Of a DNA stretch of 64,000 bases, positions 63,440 through 64,000 are shown in pieces (the stretch's first letter is position 1; every line of letters begins with the position of its first letter). Under the pieces are notes generated by a model. That model saw only the letters and a list, made by a program, of their open reading frames with translations. It was not told the DNA's origin and made no database searches. The translations under genes and the position numbers were made by a program. The stretch covers positions 1 to 64,000 of the forward strand of contig NZ_JAYROR010000101.1 in the NCBI RefSeq assembly GCF_041911615.1, in the 5' to 3' direction. This stretch comes from Zoogloea sp041911615 (GTDB taxonomy: Bacteria; Pseudomonadota; Gammaproteobacteria; Burkholderiales; Rhodocyclaceae).

Positions 63440-63883
63440 TTACTCCAGATCCTGCAGCCAGGCCATGCCGTCGCTGGCGGTGCCAACCAGCGTCCAGAAC
63501 GGAATGCCGTCTTCGCGCCAGGTGTCGGCGGCATCCTGGAAGATCGACAGGGCCGTCGCGAAATCGGTGGGGCTGGCGGTGGCGAAGCCGTCGGCGTGGT
63601 CGAGGACGATCACGTAGCCGTCGGCGGCCATCCACGACAGGTCGGTGAGGCAGTCGGCCAGCGCGTCCCAGTTGTGACCGTACCAGTCGGGAAAATTCAG
63701 GGCGGTGCCGATGGCGGCGAGGAAACCCGCCTTGTCGGTGACCTTCGAGAGGTCCACCCGGTGCATCGGGTAGTCGAGGCTTTCGGCGGCTTCTTCGAGG
63801 GCGAGGTCGGCGGCGTAGGGCATGTGGTAGAGCCCGGCCCGTTCGGCGCGGGGGAGCAGGGAATGGAAAGGTGCGCGGGACAT
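63440..63883 (-). CDS. Barstar-family ribonuclease inhibitor
   Basis: 147 residues. The barstar core is visible: VTDKAGFLAAIGTALNFPDWYGHNWDALADCLTDL, given here as VTDKAGFLAAIGTALNFPD and WYGHNWDALADCL, with the helix that fills barnase's active site. A 40-residue N-terminal extension (AERAGLYHMPYA and onward) precedes it. It should sit in the cytoplasm and neutralise the ribonuclease encoded immediately upstream. GGGAG lies before the ATG at 63883; the RNase stop is four bases earlier. Confidence 0.9.
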   Translation of the reverse strand: MSRAPFHSLLPRAERAGLYHMPYAADLALEEAAESLDYPMHRVDLSKVTDKAGFLAAIGTALNFPDWYGHNWDALADCLTDLSWMAADGYVIVLDHADGFATASPTDFATALSIFQDAADTWREDGIPFWTLVGTASDGMAWLQDLE

Positions 63884-63887
63884 GGCG

Positions 63888-64000
63888 TTACTCCCGGATG
63901 CGGCGGAAGCTGCGGTAGTGGTCGTCGGAGTAGTAGAACACCGCGGGCGGATTGCCGCCGCTGATGATGCGTCGGGCGCCCCGGTCGCGGGCACCGGGGG
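63888..64000 (-). CDS. Barnase-like guanyl ribonuclease, C-terminal part (runs off window)
   Basis: The last 37 codons are visible, ending RGARRIISGGNPPAVFYYSD then DHYRSFRRIRE. The catalytic His in DDHYRSF and the F-Y-Y-S-x-D-H-Y arrangement match the C-terminal end of the barnase/RNase N1 family. Such enzymes are usually secreted; the signal peptide would be outside the window. It is translationally close (four bases) to the barstar-like gene, its cognate inhibitor. Confidence 0.87.
   Translation of the reverse strand, partial: PGARDRGARRIISGGNPPAVFYYSDDHYRSFRRIRE

Noticed and set aside
63555..63635. Upstream ATG at 63635 as nudB start
   Set aside because: It would add about 67 Arg-rich codons fully inside the barstar-like gene with no relation to NudB.

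Overview
The window is high-GC bacterial chromosome. It most resembles a betaproteobacterium of the Rhodocyclales (Azoarcus/Thauera/Denitromonas type). I infer this from a two-component-controlled sigma-54 flagellar cluster, a phasin gene, both dimeric and monomeric isocitrate dehydrogenases with AceK and isocitrate lyase, assimilatory nirBD, and the kdsD-lptC-lptA block. No database search was possible, so genus is not assigned. There are no rRNAs, CRISPR arrays, transposases or phage genes. Two tRNAs are present: Thr-TGT and initiator Met-CAT.

Region 1-9.7 kb is flagellar. A minus-strand operon fliF-G-H-I-J-K (fliK cut by the window edge) diverges from a histidine kinase/sigma-54 activator pair (fleS/fleR-like). 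This pair is followed by fliE behind a near-perfect -24/-12 promoter and then by a PilZ protein of YcgR type. Region 9.8-16.4 kb is housekeeping: phoU, rpiA, a YidB-like gene, a rhodanese, a SpoIIAA-like protein, an EamA transporter, isocitrate lyase and rraA. Region 16.4-23.3 kb holds clpA/clpS, a cold-shock gene with a long leader, rpmG/rpmB, radC, coaBC, dut and a Nudix hydrolase.

Region 23.3-32.7 kb is carbon storage and TCA branch-point control: a lipoprotein 3-hydroxybutyrate-oligomer hydrolase, aceK divergent from icd, a convergent monomeric idh, and a phasin with a consensus sigma-70 promoter between TGC/GCA-rich dyads. Region 32.8-37.1 kb is envelope: lptA, lptC, kdsD (kdsC absent from its usual slot) and a KefB/C antiporter. 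Region 37.1-45.8 kb is a signalling and surface-filament block: three prepilin-like proteins and a small secreted protein, interleaved with a class III adenylate cyclase and a GGDEF protein, then a NarL-type regulator with a REC-PAS histidine kinase.

Region 45.9-47.4 kb lies between the two tRNAs and carries only small orphan genes. Region 47.4-52.2 kb has an aldo/keto reductase, a BaeSR-like pair, and a divergent ferric-reductase-like flavocytochrome with a (CTGGT)n repeat just upstream of its start. Region 52.2-59.6 kb has ychF and a nitrogen-assimilation operon: nirB, nirD, nitrate transporter, and a PP2C-kinase fusion. That operon sits behind a sigma-54 promoter, an NtrC-type palindrome and a structured leader. 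The end of the window holds dsbB, a lipoprotein, argB, hsp20 with a sigma-32-type promoter, a CWC zinc-type protein, nudB, and a barstar-like inhibitor following a truncated barnase-like RNase.
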